Of a stretch of DNA of 32,957 nt, positions 1 to 7,967 are shown piece by piece. Under the pieces are notes generated by a model. It saw only the letters and a program-made list of their open reading frames with translations. It made no database searches and had not been told where the DNA came from. The first letter of the stretch is position 1; every line of letters starts with the position of its first letter. Made by a program: the position numbers and the translations under genes. The stretch is from Propionibacteriaceae bacterium (lineage in GTDB: Bacteria; Actinomycetota; Actinomycetes; Propionibacteriales; Propionibacteriaceae), in NCBI GenBank assembly GCA_030532825.1, contig JAUNKK010000027.1, forward strand, positions 1 to 32,957, written 5' to 3'.

Positions 1-1028
1 GCCTTCCGGGCGGCCGCGAACAGGGCCTGGAAATGCTGCGACTGGCGCACGTCGGTGACGTAGATGATCCGGTCGGCTTTCAGCGCCTGGGCACGATGAC
101 GGATGGCGGCCATGTCGGTGGTGTCGTAGCCGTAGCCGCCGTCGGACTTGCGGATGATGAGCGGCGCGTCGAACCCGTCAACCCACACCACCAGCGCCCC
201 ATCGTCCAGGACAGCGATGCCGCGGTTCTCCAGGTCGGCGGCGATGTCCGGCAACTCTTCGTTATAGGTCGACTCACCGGCCAGGTCGGCGTCGGTGAGC
301 AGCACCTGCAGCCGTTCGTAGGCGGCGTTGAAGCCGACCAGCGACACCTCAATCAGTTGCCGCCAGATGCCCAGCGTCTCCGCGTCGCCGCCTTGCAGCT
401 TGACGACGCGGGTCCGGGCGCGGGCCGCGAACTCAGGGTCGTCGTCGAAGTGGCGCTTGGCGTCCTTGTAGAGTTGCTCGGCGCCCGCGAGGTCTAGGGC
501 CGAGACGTCGGTGCCGAACTCCAGGATGTGCTCGACGAGCATCCCGAATTGGGTACCCCAGTCGCCAATGTGGTTTTGCGGGATCACCTCGTGGCCAAGC
601 GCGGTGAGGATGCGGTTGAAGCAGTCGCCGATGATGGTGGTGCGCAGGTGCCCGACGTGCATCTGCTTCGCCACGTTGGGCGCCGAGTAATCGATGACGA
701 CGCGCTGCGGGTGCGCCGTGCGGTTCAGCCCGTGGTACGGATCCTCCAGTACCGCCGTCGCAGCGGCCGCCAGCACGTCGGCGCGGATTCGGAAGTTGAT
801 GAACCCAGGACCGGCGATCTCCAGGGGCTCGCACAGGTCGGAGACGTCGAGCGCCTCGACGAGGCTGGCCGCCACCTCGCGCGGGGGACGGCCCTGCTCC
901 TTCGCCAGGCGCAACGCCACGTTTGATTGGAAGTGGCCGAACTGCGGTTTAGTAGCCGGACGCAGCTCCGGATCAATTCCGGCGACGGCTTCCAGGCGAG
1001 TGGCTAAGACAGCGGGCAGCGATTGCAT
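1..1028 (-). CDS. argS: Arginyl-tRNA synthetase, N-terminal part (C-terminus outside window)
   Basis: This is a class I aminoacyl-tRNA synthetase that charges tRNA-Arg in the cytoplasm. Translating the minus strand from the ATG at 1028 gives an open frame to base 1, about 342 residues of the usual 550 or so. The start of the catalytic domain carries SAPNVAKQMHVGHLR, which holds the HIGH-type ATP-binding signature, followed by TTIIGD. Further on the frame reads GGYGYDTTDMAAIRHR, a segment typical of ArgS. The residues before the HIGH region fit the ArgS N-terminal additional domain that recognises the tRNA elbow. The KMSKS loop and the anticodon-binding domain lie beyond the left edge. It is divergent from the aldo/keto reductase across about 100 bp. 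It is a housekeeping gene and not part of the cluster. The identification is firm. Confidence 0.95.
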   Translation of the reverse strand, partial: MQSLPAVLATRLEAVAGIDPELRPATKPQFGHFQSNVALRLAKEQGRPPREVAASLVEALDVSDLCEPLEIAGPGFINFRIRADVLAAAATAVLEDPYHGLNRTAHPQRVVIDYSAPNVAKQMHVGHLRTTIIGDCFNRILTALGHEVIPQNHIGDWGTQFGMLVEHILEFGTDVSALDLAGAEQLYKDAKRHFDDDPEFAARARTRVVKLQGGDAETLGIWRQLIEVSLVGFNAAYERLQVLLTDADLAGESTYNEELPDIAADLENRGIAVLDDGALVVWVDGFDAPLIIRKSDGGYGYDTTDMAAIRHRAQALKADRIIYVTDVRQSQHFQALFAAARK

Positions 1029-1129
1029 GGGGGCTATTCTTTCACCAGTTCACCACCAGCGACACCACCCCGCTGTCGGGTCAAGGTCGGCGGTTAGGGG
1101 CTGCCGATGCCTCAGCTATTGGAGGTTAG

Positions 1130-1987
1130 GTGTTGAATGGCTCCATGACCAGCGCTCCTGACATCACATTGAACGACGGCATCACTATTCCCCAGCTGGG
1201 TTTGGGCGTGTGGCAGATGACCGACGACGAGGCTACGGCCAGCGTCGCCAAGGCCCTTGAGACGGGGTACCGACACATCGACACCGCCGCTATCTACCGC
1301 AACGAGGTGGGGGTCGGCCGCGCCATCGCCGCCTCCGATCTGCCCCGGGAGGACATCTTCCTCACCACGAAGCTGTGGAACCGGGTTCAGGGCCGTGACC
1401 TGGCCCGCTCCGGCCTGGAACGCAGCCTGGAGAAGCTTGGCCTGGACTACGTCGACCTGTATTTAATCCATTGGCCCTGCCCCGCACACAACAAGTACGT
1501 GGAGACGTGGGAGCAGTTCATCGACTTCCGTTCCGAGGGGCTGGTACGTTCCATCGGGGTGTGCAACTTCCTCGGCGACCATCTCGACACCATCGTCGAC
1601 GAGACGGGCATCATCCCGTCGGTCAACCAGATCGAGTTGCACCCAACGTTCCAGCCCGACGACCTCATCAACCACTGCTCGGATCTCAACATCGCCGTGG
1701 AAAGCTGGTCGCCGCTCGGCCAGGCCTCCGATCTGGAGCATCCCGTCGTCACGGGTATTGCGGAAAGGCTCGGCGCCACGCCTGCGCAGGTCATCATCCG
1801 CTGGCATCTGGACCGCGGGTTCATCGTGATCCCGAAGTCGAAGACTCCGGAGCGCATCGCCGCGAACCTCCAGGCCCTTGACGTACAACTCACATCCGAA
1901 GATCGGGCCGCCATCGACGCCCTGAATGCCGGCAACCGCCTCGGTCCCGACCCCGCCACCCTGGAGCCTGACACGGTCAATCCCTGA
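1130..1987 (+). CDS. Aldo/keto reductase
   Basis: This is an NADPH-dependent reductase of the aldo/keto reductase superfamily, about 285 residues, with a soluble TIM-barrel fold. All four catalytic residues of the family are visible: Asp51 and Tyr56 in HIDTAAIYRNE, Lys81 in TTKLWN, and His114 in YLIHWP. The C-terminal IPKS motif followed by TPERIAANL is the usual NADPH-binding stretch. It resembles the 2,5-diketo-gluconate reductase / prostaglandin-F-synthase-like bacterial group, but the substrate cannot be read. GGAGG at 1121-1125 serves either the GTG at 1130 or the TTG at 1133. The ATG at 1145 is too far away. It is convergent with the biosynthetic operon and separated from it by a hairpin, so I infer it is not part of the pathway. 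Confidence 0.93.
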   Translation: MLNGSMTSAPDITLNDGITIPQLGLGVWQMTDDEATASVAKALETGYRHIDTAAIYRNEVGVGRAIAASDLPREDIFLTTKLWNRVQGRDLARSGLERSLEKLGLDYVDLYLIHWPCPAHNKYVETWEQFIDFRSEGLVRSIGVCNFLGDHLDTIVDETGIIPSVNQIELHPTFQPDDLINHCSDLNIAVESWSPLGQASDLEHPVVTGIAERLGATPAQVIIRWHLDRGFIVIPKSKTPERIAANLQALDVQLTSEDRAAIDALNAGNRLGPDPATLEPDTVNP

Positions 1988-2009
1988 CCCCCGAGGATGC
2001 GCGCGGCGC

Positions 2010-2037
2010 GGGGAGGAGGTCACCCGACGTCCTCCCC
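2010..2037. terminator. GC-rich hairpin between convergent genes
   Basis: GGGGAGGA (2010-2017) and TCCTCCCC (2030-2037) are perfect 8-bp arms around a 12-nt loop, extended by one more C-G pair at 2009/2038. It lies between the stop of the plus-strand reductase and the stop of the last minus-strand operon gene, where a bidirectional terminator is expected. Neither side has a T-run, so if it terminates it does so as an actinobacterial-style U-less hairpin. Confidence 0.5.
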
Positions 2038-2042
2038 GGCTC

Positions 2043-2732
2043 TCATGTCAGCGACGGACTGAGGCGGCGCAGCGGCGGCCCCGGCCCCTCCGACCACCGG
2101 TCCGAGGCCTGTGGTGTGAGGAACCGGACCCTCAGACGTTCGCCAAGTTCCGGCTCCGAAAGCCCTGCGGCGCTGAGACTGACGTTGAATCCGGCGGATG
2201 CGCACCCGAGAGTGACCAGGTCCTGGCTGCCGGTGGTGTCTAGTTCCCGCAGCGGAGCGCTGAGACCCAGCCCAGAACGCTTGACCGTCGCCTCTTTCCG
2301 CGTCCACAGAGCGCTCATGTCGTCCCATCGCCGCAGCCGCTCCCCCAACCTGAGCTCCCCGGGGGCGGCCATGTAGCGAAACAGCTCGTCCTCGAAGGGC
2401 ACTCGGCCGGCGATGTCGACTCCCACCGGCACCGGCGACAGCACACAGGCACACAGCGAGCCATCGTGGGAGAAGTTGAAGTGCAGACCGGCCTCGTCGC
2501 CGAAGTCCGGCTTGCCGAACCGGCCGGTCACAATCGGCGGGAGTACGCCGTCGCATCGTTCACGCCACAGGCGCTGAAGCTGAGCGAAGACGAGGACGCT
2601 GGCGTGGCGGTCCACCGTCCGCTCGTATCGATCACTGCGTTCCCGCCGGGCCGCGGGTAACGCAGCTCTCAACGAGCGCATCACCAGGATGTCCAGCGTC
2701 GCCGCGTCCGTGATGACGAGATCGATCGTCAT
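2043..2732 (-). CDS. Sfp-type 4'-phosphopantetheinyl transferase
   Basis: This enzyme moves phosphopantetheine from CoA onto the conserved Ser of carrier proteins. Here it would activate the NRPS/PKS carrier domains and the free ACP encoded upstream. The protein is about 229 residues, the normal Sfp size. Visible signatures are FNFSHDG (about 85-91), GVD with Asp106, and the W-x-x-KEA motif at 143-148 with Lys146 and Glu147. The acidic residue expected two positions after Asp106 (Sfp Glu109) is Ala108 here, so one of the three classical Mg ligands is missing. From memory this position is also non-acidic in the human PPTase, so activity is still likely. I place the start at the ATG at 2732, which shares one base with the stop of the preceding ketosynthase (TGATG). 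A GTG one codon upstream is the alternative. It is the last gene of the operon. Confidence 0.9.
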   Translation of the reverse strand: MTIDLVITDAATLDILVMRSLRAALPAARRERSDRYERTVDRHASVLVFAQLQRLWRERCDGVLPPIVTGRFGKPDFGDEAGLHFNFSHDGSLCACVLSPVPVGVDIAGRVPFEDELFRYMAAPGELRLGERLRRWDDMSALWTRKEATVKRSGLGLSAPLRELDTTGSQDLVTLGCASAGFNVSLSAAGLSEPELGERLRVRFLTPQASDRWSEGPGPPLRRLSPSLT

Positions 2733-3946
2733 CACGGCTTCTCCAGGATGAGGCAGGTGTTATGCCCGCCGAACCCCAGTGACAGGGACACCGCCCTCGA
2801 CAGCGGCGTCCGACGCGAAGCCCCGACCACGACATCCACTTCGACCGCCGGGTCGATATCGGCCGTGCCGACGGTGGGCGGCACCTCATCCCGTTGCAGG
2901 GCGAGGACGGCGGCGATGGTCTCAAGCGCCCCGGCCGCGCCGAGCAGGTGACCGGTCATGGATTTCGTCGAGGTGACGACGGCGAGATCCCCGAACGCCC
3001 TCGCGATGGCGCGGCCCTCGACGAGATCGTTCTTGATGGTTCCCGTGCCGTGGGCGTTCACGTGTACGGCGCCTTCGCAGGGGCCAGCCTCCGCTAGGGC
3101 GTCGCAGATCGCCCGGTCCACCGCCTCCCCGTCATCAGCCGGAGCGGTGATGTGGAAGGCGTCGGTGGTGTTGCCGTATCCCGTCGCCCGGGCCAGGATC
3201 TTGGCGCCCCTGGCGATGGCGTGGTCTTCGCGTTCCAGCACCACTGCGGCGGCTCCCTCGCCAAGCACGAAGCCCGCCCGGTTTTTGTCGAAGGGGAGGC
3301 TCGCGCGGTCGGGGTCGTCCGCCAGGGTGAGTGCCCGGAGATTCTGGAACCCGGCAAGCACCAGCGCAGATCCCGCTTTCTCCGCCCCGCCACAGACGAG
3401 GGCATCGGCATAGCCATGGCGGATGGCCCGCATGCCCTCCCCGACGCTCATGGCGCTTGAGGCACACGCGGATAGATGGGACATCGTTGGCCCGTGCGCA
3501 CCCAGATGGATGGCCGCCCCGCCCGCAAGCAGGCTGGGGGTCCACTTGGGGATGAGCATGGGCGAGACCCGGCGGGCCCCCAAGTGTTTGAGGGTGTGGT
3601 GCTCTGAGGAGATGGTGGCGACTCCCCCAAGCCCGGAAGTGAGATAGCAGCCGAAGCGGTACGGATCGACGTGGCCCAGCAGCCTCGCCTGGGCGACCGC
3701 TTCCTTAGCGGCCGCCAGGCCGAAAGTCGCGTAGGGGTCCTGCCGCTTCAGGTCGAGTGTCGAAAAGTGGTCCGTGGCGGCGAACCCCCGTGCCGGGGCA
3801 TGGACGGCGACGTTGAGATCCGCGCGCTGCTCGTCCGTGAGACGGACGATTCCGTGGCGACCCTGAAATAAATTCGTTTCGAACTCGTGGGTGGTGGTCC
3901 CGATGGGGCTCACTACGCCCATTCCCGTGATGACGACGTTGTGCAT
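2732..3946 (-). CDS. Free-standing beta-ketoacyl-ACP synthase (FabF-like)
   Basis: This 404-residue protein has the size and fold signature of FabF/KS-II condensing enzymes, which perform decarboxylative Claisen condensation of malonyl-ACP with an acyl thioester. The Cys-His-His triad is complete: Cys161 in SACASS, His299 in NAHGTGT and His333 in SMTGHLLGAAG. The GFGGHN motif lies near the C-terminus. The ATG at 3946 is preceded by GAGGAG at good spacing and lies 10 bp after the stop of the carrier-protein gene. The reading frame is open further upstream, but that part overlaps the ACP gene out of frame. The ACP-KS-PPTase string at the end of a biosynthetic operon suggests a dedicated role, such as making or priming an acyl starter or supplying a condensation in trans. 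A primary fatty-acid-synthesis role is less likely because no fabD, fabH or fabG is present. Confidence 0.92.
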   Translation of the reverse strand: MHNVVITGMGVVSPIGTTTHEFETNLFQGRHGIVRLTDEQRADLNVAVHAPARGFAATDHFSTLDLKRQDPYATFGLAAAKEAVAQARLLGHVDPYRFGCYLTSGLGGVATISSEHHTLKHLGARRVSPMLIPKWTPSLLAGGAAIHLGAHGPTMSHLSACASSAMSVGEGMRAIRHGYADALVCGGAEKAGSALVLAGFQNLRALTLADDPDRASLPFDKNRAGFVLGEGAAAVVLEREDHAIARGAKILARATGYGNTTDAFHITAPADDGEAVDRAICDALAEAGPCEGAVHVNAHGTGTIKNDLVEGRAIARAFGDLAVVTSTKSMTGHLLGAAGALETIAAVLALQRDEVPPTVGTADIDPAVEVDVVVGASRRTPLSRAVSLSLGFGGHNTCLILEKP

Positions 3947-3956
3947 GGCGCGCTCC

Positions 3957-4190
3957 TCAGACGGGGAGTTGCTGCCAAGCGTCCTCGACGCACGCGTAGA
4001 GGTCTTGGACAGTTTTGACATTGTCGTTGAACTGGATGGGCTGGCCGAGTTCATCCTCAATCTTCATTGAGAACTCGAAGACTCCGATGGAGTCGACGCC
4101 AACCGCGGCGAGGTCGTCGCTGAGCGCGAGGGTCTCCGGGGTGCGGGTGGTGAACTCGGCGAGGGCGGTGAGGAAATCGTGCTCGGTCAT
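3957..4190 (-). CDS. Discrete acyl carrier protein
   Basis: This is a 77-residue acidic carrier protein. The phosphopantetheine attachment site is Ser34 in the motif GVDSIG, and the flanking sequence predicts the usual four-helix bundle (helix 2 after DSIGVFEF). The start is the ATG at 4190, preceded by AAAGGAG. The longer open frame back to 4403 crosses repeat-rich non-coding sequence. It is followed after 10 bp by the FabF-like synthase, which is its obvious partner, and the operon's PPTase would load it. It could carry the acyl group accepted by the N-terminal C domain of the megasynthase, or a malonyl unit for the AT-less modules. The sequence does not decide between these. Confidence 0.9.
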   Translation of the reverse strand: MTEHDFLTALAEFTTRTPETLALSDDLAAVGVDSIGVFEFSMKIEDELGQPIQFNDNVKTVQDLYACVEDAWQQLPV

Positions 4191-4202
4191 GTCAGGTGCT
4201 CC

Positions 4203-4258
4203 TTTGGGTTGTGCGAGTGTGGGTTTGGGGCGTGCGAGCCCGTTTTGGGTGTGCTCGG
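4203..4258 (-). repeat. Three imperfect about 21-nt tandem repeats in the ACP leader
   Basis: On the plus strand the core tttgggttgtgcgag (4203-4217) recurs as tttggggcgtgcgag (4224-4238) and tttgggtgtgctcgg (4244-4258), with periods of 21 and 20. In the transcript this is a C/A-rich, G-poor stretch ending at the AAAGGAG ribosome binding site of the ACP gene. Upstream of it, CGGACA and TGTCCG (4269-4283) can form a small hairpin. It sits in the largest gap of the operon (4191-4314). Confidence 0.55.
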
Positions 4259-4314
4259 CCGCCCATCCGCGGACAACGTGTCCGGGAGGGTGTTCGAAAG
4301 GGGTTGTCAGGTCG

Positions 4315-5076
4315 TCAGAAACCGAGCCCGCGCAGCCAGGCGAGGAGCTCATCCTCACGCTTGGTCGCGGTTGTTCGGCTCCACTGCCCCATTGCGCGGG
4401 CATCGACGAGAAGCCCGTCCTTGAGGTAGATCACCCGGTCGGCACGGGCGGCGCAGGCGGGATCGTGGGTGACCATGACGATGGTCCGGCCATCGTCGTG
4501 GACCCCCGACAGGGCGTCCATGACCTCGGCGGTCATTGAACTGTTAAGCGCCCCGGTCGGCTCGTCGGCGAACACGATGGCGGGTTCACCCGCGAGGGCC
4601 CGGCAGATGGAGGCCCGCTGCAGCTGCCCTCCCGAGACCTCGGTGATGCCGTGGTGCTTAATGTGTCCGATCCCGAATCGGTCTAGGAGCGCGTCGACGC
4701 GGGCGACGACGGCCTCCGTCTGCTTCGGCGCCGCCTTCAGTGCCGGCAGCAGCACATTGTCGCGGATGTTGAGGTTCGGCAGGAAATAGGCCTGCTGGAA
4801 GACGAACCCCATCCGTGTAAGCCGGACCTGGCTCATCTCGGTGTCCCTCAAGCTCGTCAGGTCACGTCCTTCGAGGCGGACGGAACCGGTCGTCGGGCGG
4901 TCCATGCCACTGATGCTGTACAGCAAAGTGGACTTTCCTGAGCCGGAGGCCCCCATGATGACGAGGAACTCCCCCTCAGCGACCTCCAGGTCGATGCCAT
5001 GGAGGACCTTGGTCGGGGGGTCGGTGCTCAGGTAGGTCTTGGTGAGACCGGAGCATTCGAGCATGGTCTTGGGCAT
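4315..5076 (-). CDS. ABC transporter ATP-binding protein (MacB/LolD type)
   Basis: This is the ATPase subunit that powers the adjacent FtsX-type permease. It is about 253 residues with every ABC motif in order: Walker A GASGSGKST (42-50), the Q-loop around FVFQQ (91-95), signature VSGGQLQ (147-153), Walker B IVFADEP (167-173) and the H-loop His204. LNIRDNVLLP between the Q-loop and the signature, and the family-typical ADEPTGAL, place it with LolD/MacB/BceA-like ATPases rather than drug half-transporters. I choose the ATG at 5076, 11 bp after the permease stop and preceded by AGGAA. The frame opens at a TTG at 5103, which would lie inside the permease gene without a convincing RBS. The context points to export of, or self-protection against, the cluster product. 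Confidence 0.93.
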   Translation of the reverse strand: MPKTMLECSGLTKTYLSTDPPTKVLHGIDLEVAEGEFLVIMGASGSGKSTLLYSISGMDRPTTGSVRLEGRDLTSLRDTEMSQVRLTRMGFVFQQAYFLPNLNIRDNVLLPALKAAPKQTEAVVARVDALLDRFGIGHIKHHGITEVSGGQLQRASICRALAGEPAIVFADEPTGALNSSMTAEVMDALSGVHDDGRTIVMVTHDPACAARADRVIYLKDGLLVDARAMGQWSRTTATKREDELLAWLRGLGF

Positions 5077-5087
5077 TTCGGTTCCTA

Positions 5088-7481
5088 TCACTTGTTGAGC
5101 CAATGGCTGGTTTCGCCCCGGCGCAAGCCGAAGGTCAGGAGGACGGCGGCGGCGTAGCCGACGGCGATGAGGGCCAGCGGGTAGCCGACGTAGACGAGGA
5201 GCGGTTCGGGGATGAAGCGGAGCTTGGTGAGCCCGATGCCCGTGACCGACAGCAACCCACTGATGAACGCCTCGCCGAGGGTCGCGGCGAAGAGGACACC
5301 GAGCACGGTGCCCACCGTTACTGTCAGCAGCGTCTTGAACCGGACTTGGCCGATGAGTTCACCGCGCGAGAAGCCGATGGCCGCCAGCACCCCCATGCGA
5401 CGCCGTTCCCTGGTCAGCCGGAGCTTGAGGAACAAACCGGTGATGAGGGCGGCGACCATGAGGCCGAAAACGAACGACAGGGTGGCCGCGCTGCGGAACG
5501 CATCCGTCACATAGGAGAGAGTCTGCTTCACGTATTCCTGCATCGGCACGATGCTCGCCTTGGTGAAGCGCTCGCCGTAGTCCTGGCTGACGGTGGCCGG
5601 ATCGGTGCCATCCACCACGTCGGCGTAGACGATGTAGCTGACCGCGTCCGCAGGGACCTGCCCCTGCATCTTCGCGGTGCGGCCGCCACTGGTGACGTCC
5701 TGGTAGATGCCCGAGACGGTGACCGTGGTTTCCTGCCCGGCGGATCGGATGGGCAGCGGGTCGCCGACCTGGACCTTGTACTTGTCGGCGTTCATCGTCG
5801 ACAGCGCGATCTCGCCCACGCCGGGTTGCCGACCCGAGAGGAACTCCACGGTGCCGCCGGAATAGTCCCCGACCTCAACCCGCAGGGTTTCCCAGCCTTC
5901 CTCACCCGGGGTTTCGTACAAGACGTTGCCGTAGACCCGGATGTCGTCGAGGCGCTGGTCGGCCTCCATCGCGGCGACTAGTTCGGTGCGGGTGGCCTCG
6001 ACGTCCTCGGCGAACTGAATGTCCGCGCGCAGGTCAGTGAGCGGCGCCCCCATGTAGGTGACGAATTTCGGGCTGGAGAAGGTGCTGAGTAGGTTCATCG
6101 GGAGGATCAGGAGCAGCGCGGTGAGAAAGAAAACCACCGGGATGAGAATCCACTGCCCCATCTCGGCCCGCAGGTCGACCAGTGACAACCGCTGCACGAG
6201 GCCACCGGCCCCGCGGCTCAGATCAGTGCGGCGGGCCCGTTTGGCTTGCCGGGCGGCGCGCTTCGCGGTGCGTTTCTCATCCAAGGTGCTGCCCTGCACG
6301 AGTGCCCCGACCACCTCGATGCGCCGGATGCCTCGCAGGATGCTGCGGCAGATGCCGACGACGAGCAGGTAGATCAGCACAAGGGCGACGATGGGCACCA
6401 GCACCGTGGCGACGCCCGTTTCAGCACTTGCGTAGTTCTTCGCGATGCCTTGGGTGAGGGCGTTGGTAGCGGCGATCCCCAACAGCCCACCGACGACGCA
6501 GGCGAACAACGTCATCAGGCTGTACTTGCCCAGGTAAAGCCCGGTGATGGCTTTGGCCGGTAGGCCGATAGCGCGCATGACGCCGATCTCACGCACCTCG
6601 TCTTCCAATGCCCCCTTGATGACGAACCGCAGGTTGATGAGAGCGATGAGCACGAGGAGCAGGCTGGCGAACACGAGGGCCACGGCGACGAGGCCGTCGC
6701 TGAAGGCGTTGATGAGGCGGATCATGTCGAAGGTGACGGCCTGCCCGTTGCGCGGCAGCGATTCGTCAGACTCGTAGGCGGTTTGCAACGCTCCGGCCTG
6801 CGACGCGTCCGTCAGGCGGTACTCCACGATGATCTCGGCGCTGCCGCCGCCGGCAGTGCTGAGGGTCGCAAAGTCCTCGGGCGAGATCACGAACCGGGTT
6901 GCCGACGACAGCGATGAGGCCATCTGCGAGTCACGGACGAAGCCCGCGATCGTGAACGGCTGGATGCCGGAGTTCGTCTGGACGTGAAGGATGTCGCCGG
7001 TCTGGAGGCCAAACTTGTCCTCGTAGGCGACCGGCACAAAGATCTGCCCCTGGGCGGGGTTGACCACGGTGCTCTCCGCGTCCAGCAGGTAGTCGAAGGA
7101 CTCGTTCTGGGTGACGAACAGGTTGTCGATGAGGCTGGCAGCCAGGCTGCCGGACTCGCCGGTGGCTGGGCGGTTCCACGTCAGGCGGGCTGAGTCGTAG
7201 CCGAGCATATCTTCGATCAGCCAGGCATTAACTTCGGAATGCGCCGACGCGAACCGCTCCAGCGCCGCCGTGTCGTAGTCGCCGGTGTGCATCTGCAGGA
7301 AGTGCGGCGGCTTGGCCTCGTCGAAAAGCTTGTTCACTCCGCCGACGAGACGCTCCATAACCATGCAGCCGGTCGCCATGAGGAAGGCGCTCAGGACGAG
7401 GATGATCATCATCGCCGCGTTGACTCCCCAGTTACGCACCAGGTCGTTTCGTGAGTACCTCAGGTACAAACGCTCCTTCAC
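5088..7481 (-). CDS. FtsX-family ABC transporter permease
   Basis: This is a membrane permease of the MacB/LolE superfamily, about 797 residues, in the duplicated form. One TM helix (about 20-41) is followed by a large extracytoplasmic domain (about 45-255) and a first FtsX core (about 260-385). A basic cytoplasmic linker rich in Arg/Lys (about 404-418) leads to a further TM helix (about 442-463) and a second extracytoplasmic domain. A second FtsX core (about 665-790) closes the protein. The start is the GTG at 7481, which overlaps the preceding stop as GTGA. The open frame extends further upstream only inside that preceding gene. Such permeases with a LolD-like ATPase extract lipids or lipopeptides from membranes or confer peptide-antibiotic resistance. 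I infer a similar role for this product. Confidence 0.9.
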   Translation of the reverse strand: MKERLYLRYSRNDLVRNWGVNAAMMIILVLSAFLMATGCMVMERLVGGVNKLFDEAKPPHFLQMHTGDYDTAALERFASAHSEVNAWLIEDMLGYDSARLTWNRPATGESGSLAASLIDNLFVTQNESFDYLLDAESTVVNPAQGQIFVPVAYEDKFGLQTGDILHVQTNSGIQPFTIAGFVRDSQMASSLSSATRFVISPEDFATLSTAGGGSAEIIVEYRLTDASQAGALQTAYESDESLPRNGQAVTFDMIRLINAFSDGLVAVALVFASLLLVLIALINLRFVIKGALEDEVREIGVMRAIGLPAKAITGLYLGKYSLMTLFACVVGGLLGIAATNALTQGIAKNYASAETGVATVLVPIVALVLIYLLVVGICRSILRGIRRIEVVGALVQGSTLDEKRTAKRAARQAKRARRTDLSRGAGGLVQRLSLVDLRAEMGQWILIPVVFFLTALLLILPMNLLSTFSSPKFVTYMGAPLTDLRADIQFAEDVEATRTELVAAMEADQRLDDIRVYGNVLYETPGEEGWETLRVEVGDYSGGTVEFLSGRQPGVGEIALSTMNADKYKVQVGDPLPIRSAGQETTVTVSGIYQDVTSGGRTAKMQGQVPADAVSYIVYADVVDGTDPATVSQDYGERFTKASIVPMQEYVKQTLSYVTDAFRSAATLSFVFGLMVAALITGLFLKLRLTRERRRMGVLAAIGFSRGELIGQVRFKTLLTVTVGTVLGVLFAATLGEAFISGLLSVTGIGLTKLRFIPEPLLVYVGYPLALIAVGYAAAVLLTFGLRRGETSHWLNK

Positions 7482-7966
7482 GATAAACCCCAAACTTCCG
7501 GGATGAGCAGAGACATCCACGTCAGGATCACGTGGTAGATGACGTCGAACACGATGTTTCCAATCTCCACCCAATCAGTTCGTCCGGTCTCGCGGCGTTT
7601 CCGAACAACTTCCTGGGTATGGGTCCACAGTCCGCTGACGCCGTAGACGTAGAGGGTGATGAGCGCGGCGGCCCAGAAATTGCCCTGGAACCAGATGGTG
7701 AGGACGCCGATGACGCCGAGCCCGAGCTGCTGAAACCCGTACTTGATCTGCCAGGGGCTGGTGGCCCAGCCCAGCTTCTCGGCCGTCGCTTTCGGTGTGA
7801 TGACGTTGATGAAGAATCCGAGCACCGCGACGATCCCGTGGGTCACAACGAACTGGTGCAGGAGCAGGGTGTGCATGATGGTGGCGGTGTCCCCCGGGAA
7901 ACCCGCCAGCGCAAGCTGGCCGACGCCGGTGAGGACGCCAATGCCGATGATGACGAGGATCCACAT
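7478..7966 (-). CDS. Small integral membrane protein, DUF6790-like
   Basis: This 162-residue, very hydrophobic protein has about four predicted TM helices (roughly 1-20, 40-57, 82-108, 137-157). The segment EKLGWATSPWQ followed by a Phe-Gln-Gln-Leu-Gly-Leu-Gly stretch resembles the conserved core of the DUF6790 family as I remember it. No function is established. The ATG at 7966 sits one base after the stop of the MFS gene and has GGAGGG upstream. Its stop overlaps the GTG start of the ABC permease (GTGA), so it is translationally coupled to both transporters. It could be an accessory or immunity subunit, but that is a guess from position. Confidence 0.75.
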   Translation of the reverse strand: MWILVIIGIGVLTGVGQLALAGFPGDTATIMHTLLLHQFVVTHGIVAVLGFFINVITPKATAEKLGWATSPWQIKYGFQQLGLGVIGVLTIWFQGNFWAAALITLYVYGVSGLWTHTQEVVRKRRETGRTDWVEIGNIVFDVIYHVILTWMSLLIPEVWGLS

Positions 7967-7967
7967 G

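Noticed and set aside
2010-2037. Hairpin as an operator or attachment site
   Set aside because: Its position between two convergent stop codons is explained more simply by transcription termination. No integrase or direct repeats are nearby.
3957-4403. 148-codon version of the ACP gene
   Set aside because: The N-terminal 71 codons cross the tandem repeats and the preceding gene's end. The ATG at 4190 has AAAGGAG and gives a normal ACP length.
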